DNA from: a bacterium
GTDB taxonomy: Bacteria; AUK180
Assembly (NCBI GenBank): GCA_030622125.1
Contig: JAUXGM010000144.1
Span: 1-5,314 of the forward strand
Reading direction: 5' to 3'
Length of the DNA: 5,314 bases
Positions 1 through 4,885 of the stretch are shown here, piece by piece. The position numbers and the translations under genes were made by a program. Within the stretch, counting starts at the first letter, position 1; each line of letters opens with the position of its first letter. The notes below the pieces were generated by a model, which made no database searches, was not told the origin of the DNA, and worked only from the letters and a program-made list of their open reading frames with translations.

Positions 1-120
1 AATTGGATACATACCCAAAAACCCTAATACGATAAGAAGAAGAAATAAAACATTCTCAAAAATAGCATAATATTTCTTTACTTTTTCTATACCTTCTTTA
101 TATAATTTTTGTTCATCCAT
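1..120 (-). CDS. Small membrane protein, N-terminal part (gene runs off left edge)
   Basis: Forty codons are visible on the minus strand from an ATG at 120, and the frame is open to the window edge, so the C-terminus is missing. The peptide starts MDEQKLYKEG, continues as a charged, Lys-rich helix-like stretch to about residue 17, then becomes a hydrophobic segment of about 16 residues (VLFLLLIVLGFLGMYP, near residues 24-39) that looks like a transmembrane helix or signal anchor. A Shine-Dalgarno site AAGAGG lies 8 nt upstream of the ATG (129-134), which supports this start. The gene follows the possible 36-codon ORF by 16 nt and is probably the last visible member of the CPBP-lipoprotein operon. 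I do not recognise a family, and no function is assigned. Confidence 0.6.
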   Translation of the reverse strand, partial: MDEQKLYKEGIEKVKKYYAIFENVLFLLLIVLGFLGMYPI

Positions 121-136
121 ATTTTAAACCTCTTTT

Positions 137-247
137 TTAATGGCATATAAATTCGTTATTCAAATAATTTTGTTGAAAAGAGGGAGGTTCTAACTTTAAA
201 AAGATAGCATCATCAATAAGTAAGTAGTTTTTGTCCATTCTATTCAT
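137..247 (-). CDS. Possible 36-aa small protein between lipoprotein and membrane protein
   Basis: An ATG at 247 opens 36 codons ending in TAA at 137-139; a second in-frame ATG lies three codons later, at 238. The peptide begins MNRMDKNYLLIDDAIFLKLE and ends in NEFICH, with no signal peptide or membrane segment. It starts 12 nt after the lipoprotein stop. The sequence AAAGGTGA that forms the last codons of the lipoprotein gene could act as its Shine-Dalgarno site, although about 14 nt from the first ATG is long. Its stop is immediately followed by the Shine-Dalgarno site of the next gene, so it fills the gap between two genes exactly. That packing is the main argument that it is real. It could instead be chance or the tail of a decayed gene. 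No family is recognised. Confidence 0.35.
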   Translation of the reverse strand: MNRMDKNYLLIDDAIFLKLEPPSFQQNYLNNEFICH

Positions 248-259
248 ACTATTTTTTGC

Positions 260-1528
260 TTATTCACCTTTTATATAGGGATTTGTTTTGTAATCTTGAT
301 ATATCTTATGTTTCATTCTTGCAAATTTTGTCTTATCGGTTAATTTCTCACCTTCATTATAGCAATCAATGGCTTTCGGACGCTCTCCAATCATATCATA
401 ACACCATCCTAAATTTCTATAAAGAATACATTTTACAAAATCATCATCTATATTCTCTTTTTTTAAATTATCCTCAACAATATTATAGTACTTGATAGCA
501 ACCTTATACGATGAAGATAAAAAATAATACCATCCATATTCAAATTGTAATCTAATTGATTCAGGATTTTTTTGCCTCCATTCATTAAGTATAATCTTTG
601 CTTTTTGAATGTTCTCTTTGGGAATAATATTCGGTTTAAAATCCATATTCGGACCATGTAGAAATGTAGTTATTATGGAAGAATAATATCCATTAACTGC
701 TTCTGTATTACCAAAATCATAATATGTTTTTAGGTCTTCCATTGATGTAATATCAAATATTTCCGAGTCTAAATCAGTTTTTTTAAGTGGTAAAATATCA
801 TCTAATTTTCTAAGTGAAATATCAGACCTATTCAGGAATGAATCATCAAAAAAATGCTTATGTTCTACACCGGTAAGGACAATAATTTTTCTGCCAATAT
901 TTTTATCAATAGCTTTGTTAATAAGATTTAACATATTTTGGTTGCGTGTCATGTAATATAGATTAAAAGGATTATCGCCAAATACCTGCATAGATATTTT
1001 ATAACTTTCTCTGATATAATTGTTATATTCATCCCCATTCCAGAATTTATAGTCATATTCCTTTACATTCTCCCATATATTTCTGTATGTTTTATTAAAT
1101 TTTTGAATCAAATTATTGTTTAACTCTAATGAATCAGCAATTTTTTGTTTTTCGATGTATTCCGGTTCCTTACTTAATTTTTCCCGTAATGCTCTGGTAT
1201 TTTCACCGGAATACCAATCAATAGGATAAACTTTTTTATTATATTTCATTCCATATATTGTTGCCATCATCATTTCAATTAAGTAGGGCTTTTTTCTAAA
1301 ATCCTCCGGACGAATTTCAACACAGATAACATCAATATCATAAGTTGCAAGGATTTGAATAATATTTTTATAAGAATAATTTATATTGTTTTGATGATTA
1401 TGATGGAGTGTACCTATAATTAATATTTCTGTTTTCTTCTTTCCAACTTCTTTATTCAACACACATCCGGTAATGAATATTCCGATACCTATTAACAAGA
1501 TAAACACCATTTTAATCGATGTTTTCAT
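260..1528 (-). CDS. TraB/TIKI-like (EreA/ChaN-type) lipoprotein with C-terminal TPRs
   Basis: This 422-residue lipoprotein is predicted to be anchored outside the cytoplasmic membrane. Residues 1-22 form a lipoprotein signal: Lys at 2 and 6, a hydrophobic core, and lipobox ITGC with Cys22. The N-terminal domain has the hallmarks of the TraB/TIKI/EreA-ChaN superfamily: a first GxxH motif (GTLH, 39-42), a conserved acidic strand (VEIRPE, Glu71), an RNxxM motif (195-199) and a second GxxH motif (GVEH, 220-223). In this superfamily these residues line a metal or ligand site; TIKI members are proteases, PrgY/TraB reduces pheromone activity and ChaN binds haem. Residues of about 326-352 and 367-398 form two TPR-like helical repeats, a likely protein-binding tail. 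I chose the ATG at 1528 because GGAGGG lies 6 nt upstream; an ATG two codons earlier directly abuts that site. Substrate and activity are unknown. It lies 89 bp after the CPBP gene and probably shares its transcript. Confidence 0.8.
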   Translation of the reverse strand: MKTSIKMVFILLIGIGIFITGCVLNKEVGKKKTEILIIGTLHHNHQNNINYSYKNIIQILATYDIDVICVEIRPEDFRKKPYLIEMMMATIYGMKYNKKVYPIDWYSGENTRALREKLSKEPEYIEKQKIADSLELNNNLIQKFNKTYRNIWENVKEYDYKFWNGDEYNNYIRESYKISMQVFGDNPFNLYYMTRNQNMLNLINKAIDKNIGRKIIVLTGVEHKHFFDDSFLNRSDISLRKLDDILPLKKTDLDSEIFDITSMEDLKTYYDFGNTEAVNGYYSSIITTFLHGPNMDFKPNIIPKENIQKAKIILNEWRQKNPESIRLQFEYGWYYFLSSSYKVAIKYYNIVEDNLKKENIDDDFVKCILYRNLGWCYDMIGERPKAIDCYNEGEKLTDKTKFARMKHKIYQDYKTNPYIKGE

Positions 1529-1534
1529 AATCAT

Positions 1535-1540
1535 CCCTCC
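1535..1540 (-). promoter_or_regulatory. Shine-Dalgarno site deciding the lipoprotein start
   Basis: GGAGGG on the minus strand lies 6 nt from the ATG at 1528 but directly touches the alternative ATG at 1534. The spacing favours 1528, giving a protein that starts MKTSIKMV rather than MIMKTS. Confidence 0.75.
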
Positions 1541-1555
1541 TTTTTTTATTTGTTT

Positions 1556-1584
1556 TTAATATTTCGCTTAGCTTGTATATCCAA
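1556..1584 (-). promoter_or_regulatory. Weak candidate promoter upstream of the lipoprotein gene
   Basis: TTGGAT (1579-1584) and TATTAA (1556-1561) are separated by 17 nt in the gap between the CPBP and lipoprotein genes. Both hexamers match the consensus poorly, at 3 and 4 of 6 positions. The gap also holds a small inverted repeat, ATATCC/GGATAT with a 9-nt loop. With no terminator between the genes, read-through from the CPBP promoter is at least as likely. Confidence 0.2.
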
Positions 1585-1617
1585 GTAGTTCGGATATCTT
1601 TCCAGTCTGCCTATCAT

Positions 1618-2475
1618 TTATTGATTAACCGGGTATTTTAAATAACAATAAACAGCGATTATTGATACAATAAATAATCCAATTATTCCGGTTGGACCTT
1701 CAAGGAACATATTCATTTTATCCTTAACCACTAAAAAGAGCATAACCGTAGTTCCTGCCCAATTCATAATTCCATGGGCTAAACCGACGGAAAAAATAGA
1801 TTTACTCTTTCGATAAAAATATTGTAATATAATTCCCCAGGAAATGCAAAAGATAATCATAAAAAGAATGCCCAAGATTGGGTTTGAAGGATAATTCAAC
1901 CCCATTAAAATCATCGGTAAATGCCAGAGCCCCCAGATAATTCCACCAATAACAAGTCCTGCCTTTTTGAATAATGCTACCAAATTTGGATAAAGAAAAC
2001 CTCGCCAACCAACTTCTTCCCCCAATAATATCGGCAGATTAATTATTGGAGCTACAATCAAATTAAGTGCAAATATTATCAAAATCGACCCGAATAGAGG
2101 AATGTTACCAAGCGGGATATTTGCCTTGCTGATATTCTCAATTAATATCTGCTTGTTCACTAATAGATCGGGGTTCAAAAGAATGGTTGTTATATAAATC
2201 ACCACCAAAATAATTAAAGTTATTAATGGAGCAATTAAGAGATATAATGGTTTCCCGATTCTGAATCCAAGTTTACCACCCTTAAACAAAGGCTCTTTTG
2301 CAATAACTTTTTGAACAAAGAAAGCACTTATCAAGGGAATAAACATAATAATTGTTTGCAATGGCGACTTACCTAATCCTCCCTGTAAAAAAACGACTAA
2401 ACTAAGTCCATAGGTCAAAACAAAATTAATCCCCAGAAACCATACAATCTTTTTAATAATATTTTTTTTATCCAT
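1618..2475 (-). CDS. CPBP-family intramembrane metalloprotease (Abi/CAAX type)
   Basis: This 285-residue polytopic membrane protein has several hydrophobic helices spread over nearly its whole length. The three CPBP (CAAX protease and bacteriocin-processing enzyme) motifs are all present: EExxxR as GEEVGWRGFLYP (Glu153, Glu154, Arg158), a WxxxH motif in IIWGLWHLPMI (Trp181, His185), and HxxxN as HGIMNWAG (His235, Asn239). In this family the two Glu and the His residues form the active site inside the membrane. Bacterial members are linked to bacteriocin self-immunity, peptide maturation or membrane-stress responses, but the substrate here is unknown. Length and motif order are normal and the catalytic residues look intact. 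The start at 2475 has AAAGGAG 8 nt upstream. It is the first large gene after promoter copy A and probably leads an operon with the TraB/TIKI-like lipoprotein. Confidence 0.9.
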   Translation of the reverse strand: MDKKNIIKKIVWFLGINFVLTYGLSLVVFLQGGLGKSPLQTIIMFIPLISAFFVQKVIAKEPLFKGGKLGFRIGKPLYLLIAPLITLIILVVIYITTILLNPDLLVNKQILIENISKANIPLGNIPLFGSILIIFALNLIVAPIINLPILLGEEVGWRGFLYPNLVALFKKAGLVIGGIIWGLWHLPMILMGLNYPSNPILGILFMIIFCISWGIILQYFYRKSKSIFSVGLAHGIMNWAGTTVMLFLVVKDKMNMFLEGPTGIIGLFIVSIIAVYCYLKYPVNQ

Positions 2476-2483
2476 ATTTTAAA

Positions 2484-2490
2484 CTCCTTT
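2484..2490 (-). promoter_or_regulatory. Shine-Dalgarno site of CPBP gene, overlapping a leader-ORF stop codon
   Basis: AAAGGAG lies 8 nt before the CPBP start codon. Its first two bases are also the last two bases of the TAA that ends the 27-codon leader ORF, a layout that could couple the two translations. Confidence 0.7.
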
Positions 2491-2572
2491 ATTTAACCAA
2501 ATCAAAATTATCCAAAGAACTCACTATTCTCCTAAACTGCTTCTTTATTATCTTGAATTTATACTTTCTCAT
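2489..2572 (-). CDS. Possible 27-aa cationic leader peptide ahead of the CPBP gene
   Basis: The ATG at 2572 lies 8 nt after the TATAAT of promoter copy A, about where transcription would start, so the ORF would be leaderless; no Shine-Dalgarno site precedes it. It begins MRKYKFKIIKKQFRRIVSSL, has a net charge of about +7 and ends with TAA inside the CPBP Shine-Dalgarno site. An ORF with the same geometry and a related N-terminus (M-[RK]-[KE]-Y-K-x-x-I-I-K) precedes the methyltransferase at 4669-4758. It may be a regulatory leader peptide, a small cationic peptide, or only the translation of a conserved untranslated leader. The two ORFs diverge after about codon 10, which weakens the case for selection on the protein. 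Confidence 0.3.
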   Translation of the reverse strand: MRKYKFKIIKKQFRRIVSSLDNFDLVK

Positions 2573-2611
2573 ATATTTAATTATATCACTTTTAATCCCA
2601 AAAATCAAATT
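2558..2611 (-). promoter_or_regulatory. Promoter and leader module, copy A (upstream of CPBP gene)
   Basis: The minus strand carries TTGATT (2603-2608), a 17-nt spacer and TATAAT (2580-2585), with TG one base upstream of the -10 box, an extended -10 element. Transcription should begin near 2572-2573, giving a 5' leader of about 97 nt before the CPBP start. The module matches copy B (4744-4797) at 48 of 54 positions without a gap, including spacer and initial transcribed bases. That is far more than shared hexamers would produce. Confidence 0.8.
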
Positions 2612-2696
2612 ATTTGGTGCAAATTATACGAATAGAAATAACGAATAACCCGAAAGTAAAAATGGGGACGGAGGAGAACTTTCGCAACTAACGAAT

Positions 2697-2734
2697 GAGA
2701 TTGCCTCAGTCATTTCATTCCTTCGCAATGACAG
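2697..2734. repeat. Palindromic element R1 (GAGATTGC...GCAATGACAG)
   Basis: ATTGC (2700-2704) pairs with GCAAT (2725-2729), and the right end reads GCAATGACAG. The layout matches R2, R3 and R5. Elements of the form GAGATTGC...GCAATGACA are familiar as dispersed intergenic repeats in several bacterial lineages. Confidence 0.6.
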
Positions 2735-2748
2735 AAAGAGAAAGAAAT

Positions 2749-2798
2749 GAGATTGTCACATTGGAGTTTATCCCGCACTCGATGCAGGACAATGACAG
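2749..2798. repeat. Palindromic element R2 (GAGATTGTC...GACAATGACAG)
   Basis: ATTGTC (2752-2757) pairs perfectly with GACAAT (2788-2793). The centre, GGAGTTTATCCCGCACTCGA, is clearly related to the centre of R3, GGAGTTTACCCCGTACTTGA. R2 and R3 are therefore copies of one element family even though their stem sequences differ. Confidence 0.65.
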
Positions 2799-2824
2799 AA
2801 AATAAATACAGAATGAAAAGAAAA

Positions 2825-2876
2825 GATGGATTCCTGCCGGAGTTTACCCCGTACTTGATTCGGGGCAGGAATGACA
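2825..2876. repeat. Palindromic element R3 with 9-bp stem (ATTCCTGCC/GGCAGGAAT)
   Basis: ATTCCTGCC (2830-2838) pairs perfectly with GGCAGGAAT (2864-2872). An alternative inner hairpin, CCCCG (2847-2851) with CGGGG (2861-2865), competes for the same right arm. The right end reads GGAATGACAG. It is the best-formed copy in the cluster. The stem recalls the dRS3 repeats of Neisseria (ATTCCC-N8-GGGAAT), although the centre is different and longer. Confidence 0.7.
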
Positions 2877-2890
2877 GAAAAGGACTCTCT

Positions 2891-2910
2891 ATCTGGTGAC
2901 CTGGTGCTCT
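2891..2910. repeat. Short 8-mer tandem repeat (CTGGTG type)
   Basis: The stretch reads ATCTGGTGACCTGGTGCTCT: CTGGTG occurs twice at 8-nt spacing, followed by a partial third unit, TCTG. It is a short imperfect tandem between R3 and the GTTCAAGG block. Confidence 0.5.
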
Positions 2911-3033
2911 GAAAAAACAATGTCAAAAGTGACGAAGTCATTAAAAAAGTTCAAGGTTCAAAAGTTTACCCAGCACCGTGAAACTGGTACGGGGTGAAAA
3001 GGTTCAAGGTAAGAAAATGAAGTAAAAAAATAC

Positions 3034-3062
3034 TGGATTCTTCGCTGTGTTCAGAATGACAG
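3034..3062. repeat. Palindromic element R5 (GGATTCT...AGAATGACAG)
   Basis: ATTCT (3037-3041) pairs with AGAAT (3053-3057), and the right end AGAATGACAG matches the other elements. On the minus strand the stem is followed, six bases on, by seven Ts (3024-3030), so it could act as a weak terminator for the GNAT gene. The stem is short and AT-rich and the U-tract is displaced, so I do not call it a terminator. Confidence 0.5.
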
Positions 3063-3085
3063 ATCTTCTTTATTTTTGCATTTTC

Positions 3086-3109
3086 ACTATTTACCATTTA
3101 CTATTTACC
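3086..3109. repeat. Direct repeat of ACTATTTACC covering the GNAT stop codon
   Basis: ACTATTTACC occurs at 3086-3095 and 3100-3109, 14 nt apart. Read on the minus strand as GGTAAATAGT, the right copy encodes the last two residues (Gly-Lys) and TAG stop of the GNAT gene. The array lies exactly where coding sequence meets the repeat mosaic. Confidence 0.65.
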
Positions 3110-3829
3110 GTTACATTTATGCAATATCCATACATTCGGCTCAATATATTCACCTAAATTATTTTCTAAATCAATATTTACGGAGTTTAAAGCACCTTCA
3201 ACAATATATTTATTGGTTTCACCAAAATACATACCCGTCCACTTTTCCCAATCGGAAACAGTTCCCCTAACCGTCATAGATGAATTCGCCACTTTTAAAA
3301 TTTTACCACCAAGCTTTATATGAACCCTCAGCCATGGATCAAAAGGCAGATCATTTTTTTTCCAATTTATAAAATTATTAAATGAAATTGTAGGATACTG
3401 TGGTTTTAAGGTCGGTCTGATAGGAAGAATAAGATTGGAATACCCACATTTCTTTCCAAGTTCCTTAAAGCCCTCAATGATCTTGTAGCTTATTCCTTTT
3501 CCGAGATGATCTTTTGATATTACCGCTGCCATTCCACACAATGTATTGGGATTTTCATTTTTTCCGATTATGGTTTTTAGCGCATCATCAAATCCATCAG
3601 GTAAACCGTCTATTTTACCGTTCCAATAAATGGGAGCAGAATTACCGATACCGACATAAGCATTATCGATCTTGAATAATAATTGAAATTCAGGATATTT
3701 TGAATAGATGGTTCGCCAATATTTTTTAACAACGGCATCCTCATTTAGAAAAACAGGCCATGCATTACTGTGCATACTGTTTATTACATCTACTAATTTT
3801 TCATTTTCAGACAATTTTTCTATGATCAT
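3101..3829 (-). CDS. GNAT-like N-acyltransferase, unknown substrate
   Basis: This 242-residue soluble protein contains a GNAT acetyl-CoA-binding core. In the segment AAVISKDHLGKGISYKIIEG (101-120), the beta-strand, Gly110-Lys-Gly112 loop and following helix match motif A; the usual Gln/Arg of Q/RxxGxG/A is Asp107. The N-terminal half includes a beta-strand pair (LLFKIDNAYVGIGNSAPIYW, 50-69) typical of the fold. The C-terminal half carries DLPFDPWLRVH (160-170), GTVSDWEKWTGM (189-200) and EPNVWILHK (230-238). I recognise these as conserved in a subset of long GNAT-like proteins of unknown substrate. AAGGAG 8 nt upstream supports the start. It lies 55 bp after the methyltransferase without a promoter or terminator between them, so the two are probably cotranscribed. 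The last residues, NGK, overlap or adjoin a short repeat, suggesting the original C-terminus changed slightly. Confidence 0.75.
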   Translation of the reverse strand: MIIEKLSENEKLVDVINSMHSNAWPVFLNEDAVVKKYWRTIYSKYPEFQLLFKIDNAYVGIGNSAPIYWNGKIDGLPDGFDDALKTIIGKNENPNTLCGMAAVISKDHLGKGISYKIIEGFKELGKKCGYSNLILPIRPTLKPQYPTISFNNFINWKKNDLPFDPWLRVHIKLGGKILKVANSSMTVRGTVSDWEKWTGMYFGETNKYIVEGALNSVNIDLENNLGEYIEPNVWILHKCNGK

Positions 3830-3884
3830 TTTATCATCTCCTTAAAAAGAATTTCACTTAACATTGTTTATCTGAGGTCGCCAT

Positions 3885-4664
3885 TCATTCATCTTTCTTC
3901 ACTTCTTTTTTAGCAATAATAATCATTCTTTTAGAATCACTTGTGAGAGGATTTGCCTGCCAGTCTCCATACATCCTGTAGATGTTAAATCCAGCCTTCA
4001 TTAATAAATCTCGTATCTCTGTTGGATTATAAACCCTTACCAAAAAGGGCTTATCTTTCCGTTTACCATTTCTAATGATAATTCTTCGGTTGGAAAGACA
4101 TCCCGTAACACTATCAAAAGTATTCCTATCTATCATCAAATCGTCTCCTTTTTCTGTCACTATGTATGGTAGAAAGTGCTTTAAGAAAACATCTCTGTTT
4201 GCTGTATCAAAACAGAATAATCCTTCTGGTTTAAGAGCATCAGCGATATTTTTGAGAACCTTAAAATTCTCTTCATCTTCAAAATATCCAAACGAAGTAA
4301 AAAGAAGAAGAACCCTATTAAATTCCTCTACAAATGAGATCTTTCGCATATCTTTTTGAATATATGTAACACTTATGCCTTTTTCTTTTGCCTCTTTTTT
4401 TGCAATTTTAAGAAATCCCCTGGTAATATCAACACCTGTAACATTGTATCCAAGTTTTGCCAAGGGATTAGCATGTCTCCCATGTCCACAAGCTAAATCA
4501 AGAATCTTCATAGACTTATCAAACTGCAATTCTTTTACCAAGAACTTTATTTCTGTTTTTGTTCGTTTTTCAGTCAACGAATCCCCATAAAAATATAGAT
4601 AATCATCCGGCTCAAAAACTGCCTTGAAGTCAAATCCTGACTTTATGTATTTTTCTTTGTTCAT
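3885..4664 (-). CDS. Class I SAM-dependent methyltransferase
   Basis: This 259-residue cytoplasmic protein has the order of motifs expected of a Rossmann-type methyltransferase. Motif I is ILDLACGHGRHANPLAKLG (54-72, with the glycine loop CGHG). The acidic residue at the end of strand 2 is Asp79 in VTGVDIT. KDMRKI (104-109) corresponds to the strand 3 loop, LLLFTSFGYFED (119-130) to motif IV and LKPEGLFCFDTAN (144-156) to the strand 5 region. It resembles small-molecule methyltransferases more than DNA methylases: there is no DPPY/NPPY motif, and the length is normal for the former. The substrate cannot be read from sequence. GAGG about 8 nt upstream supports the start. It is the first large gene after promoter copy B and likely shares a transcript with the GNAT-like gene, so the pair may modify one compound. 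That functional link is inference. Confidence 0.88.
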   Translation of the reverse strand: MNKEKYIKSGFDFKAVFEPDDYLYFYGDSLTEKRTKTEIKFLVKELQFDKSMKILDLACGHGRHANPLAKLGYNVTGVDITRGFLKIAKKEAKEKGISVTYIQKDMRKISFVEEFNRVLLLFTSFGYFEDEENFKVLKNIADALKPEGLFCFDTANRDVFLKHFLPYIVTEKGDDLMIDRNTFDSVTGCLSNRRIIIRNGKRKDKPFLVRVYNPTEIRDLLMKAGFNIYRMYGDWQANPLTSDSKRMIIIAKKEVKKDE

Positions 4665-4668
4665 TGCG

Positions 4669-4758
4669 TTACCTCTTTTTGGCGATTTTGTATGAAGTGT
4701 TCATATCAGCACTTAGCTGGGTATAAATCTTGATTATTATAATTTTATACTCTTTCAT
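4669..4758 (-). CDS. Possible 29-aa cationic leader peptide ahead of the methyltransferase
   Basis: The ATG at 4758 lies 8 nt after the TATAAT of promoter copy B, the same geometry as at 2572. The ORF starts MKEYKIIIIKIYTQLSADMN, ends in KIAKKR and has a net charge of about +5. Its TAA (4669-4671) directly follows the methyltransferase Shine-Dalgarno site AAGAGG (4672-4677). Six of its first ten residues equal those of the leader ORF upstream of the CPBP gene; the rest differs. Translation would have to begin on a leaderless or nearly leaderless mRNA. It may be a real leader peptide or only a conserved 5' leader that happens to be open. Confidence 0.3.
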   Translation of the reverse strand: MKEYKIIIIKIYTQLSADMNTSYKIAKKR

Positions 4759-4797
4759 CTATTTAATTATATCTCTTTTAACCCTAAAAATCAAATT
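4744..4797 (-). promoter_or_regulatory. Promoter and leader module, copy B (upstream of methyltransferase)
   Basis: The minus strand carries TTGATT (4789-4794), a 17-nt spacer and TATAAT (4766-4771). Transcription should start near 4758-4759, giving a leader of about 94 nt. Unlike copy A, the base pair before the -10 box is GA rather than TG, so it lacks the extended -10 element. The match to copy A (48 of 54 positions) includes the spacer and initial transcribed bases. Confidence 0.8.
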
Positions 4798-4867
4798 TTT
4801 ATCCCTACTTTTTTAATTTCAGTCAATAAATCCTGAAAATATTTTTTAAAAAAAAAATTTAGAAAAT

Positions 4868-4885
4868 CAAATTCCACAAATTCCA
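4868..4885. repeat. Tandem duplication of CAAATTCCA
   Basis: Two perfect, adjacent 9-bp copies (4868-4876, 4877-4885) lie about 70 bp upstream of promoter copy B. They could be a regulator binding site or simple slippage; nothing similar lies upstream of promoter copy A. Confidence 0.5.

Larger units (their letters stand above)
2664..3110. repeat. Intergenic mosaic of small palindromes and short tandem repeats
   Basis: This gap between the CPBP promoter and the GNAT gene holds no credible gene. At least four short elements share a GATT-type left end and AATGACAG right end around a palindromic stem; there is also an 8-mer tandem and GTTCAAGG-type direct repeats. The stretch is less AT-rich than the flanking genes. 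GTTCAAGGTTCAAAAGTTTA (2949-2968) and GGTTCAAGGT (3001-3010) bracket a segment containing TTTACCC and GGGTGAAA as inverted arms. Elements of this kind are dispersed in many bacterial genomes and are not expected to encode protein. Confidence 0.75.

Noticed and set aside
256-495. Plus-strand ORF of 79 codons
   Set aside because: It lies wholly antisense to the TPR region of the lipoprotein gene, has no family features and is rich in residues expected from reversed AT-rich coding DNA.
463-657. Minus-strand ORF of 64 codons inside the lipoprotein gene
   Set aside because: It is an alternative frame of a gene with clear motifs and has no recognisable domain of its own.
1529-1534. Earlier start codon giving a lipoprotein beginning MIMKTS
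   Set aside because: This ATG touches the GGAGGG site directly; the ATG at 1528 has normal 6-nt spacing.
1802-2008. Minus-strand ORF of 68 codons inside the CPBP gene
   Set aside because: It overlaps the catalytic-motif region of the CPBP gene in another frame and has no independent support.
2825-2876. R3 hairpin as an intrinsic terminator
   Set aside because: The stem is good, but neither side has a clean run of Us directly after it; the related copies point to a dispersed repeat instead.
2664-3110. CRISPR array
   Set aside because: Elements differ in length, stem and spacing, with no constant repeat of 23-40 bp and no cas gene.
2664-3110. tRNA or other structured RNA gene in the intergenic mosaic
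   Set aside because: No cloverleaf with acceptor and T-arm consensus could be traced; GTTCAAGG resembles a T-loop box but lies in a tandem repeat without paired arms.
3076-3270. Plus-strand ORF of 64 codons over the 3' end of the GNAT gene
   Set aside because: It is antisense to conserved GNAT codons and starts in the short repeat; no ribosome site or family match is visible.
4075-4590. Two plus-strand ORFs (94 and 71 codons) opposite the methyltransferase
   Set aside because: They mirror the methyltransferase motif region on the opposite strand and show no protein-family features.
4842-4862. A/T run as a bidirectional terminator
   Set aside because: It can self-pair only through A-T pairs with no GC stem, so it is more likely simple low-complexity sequence.
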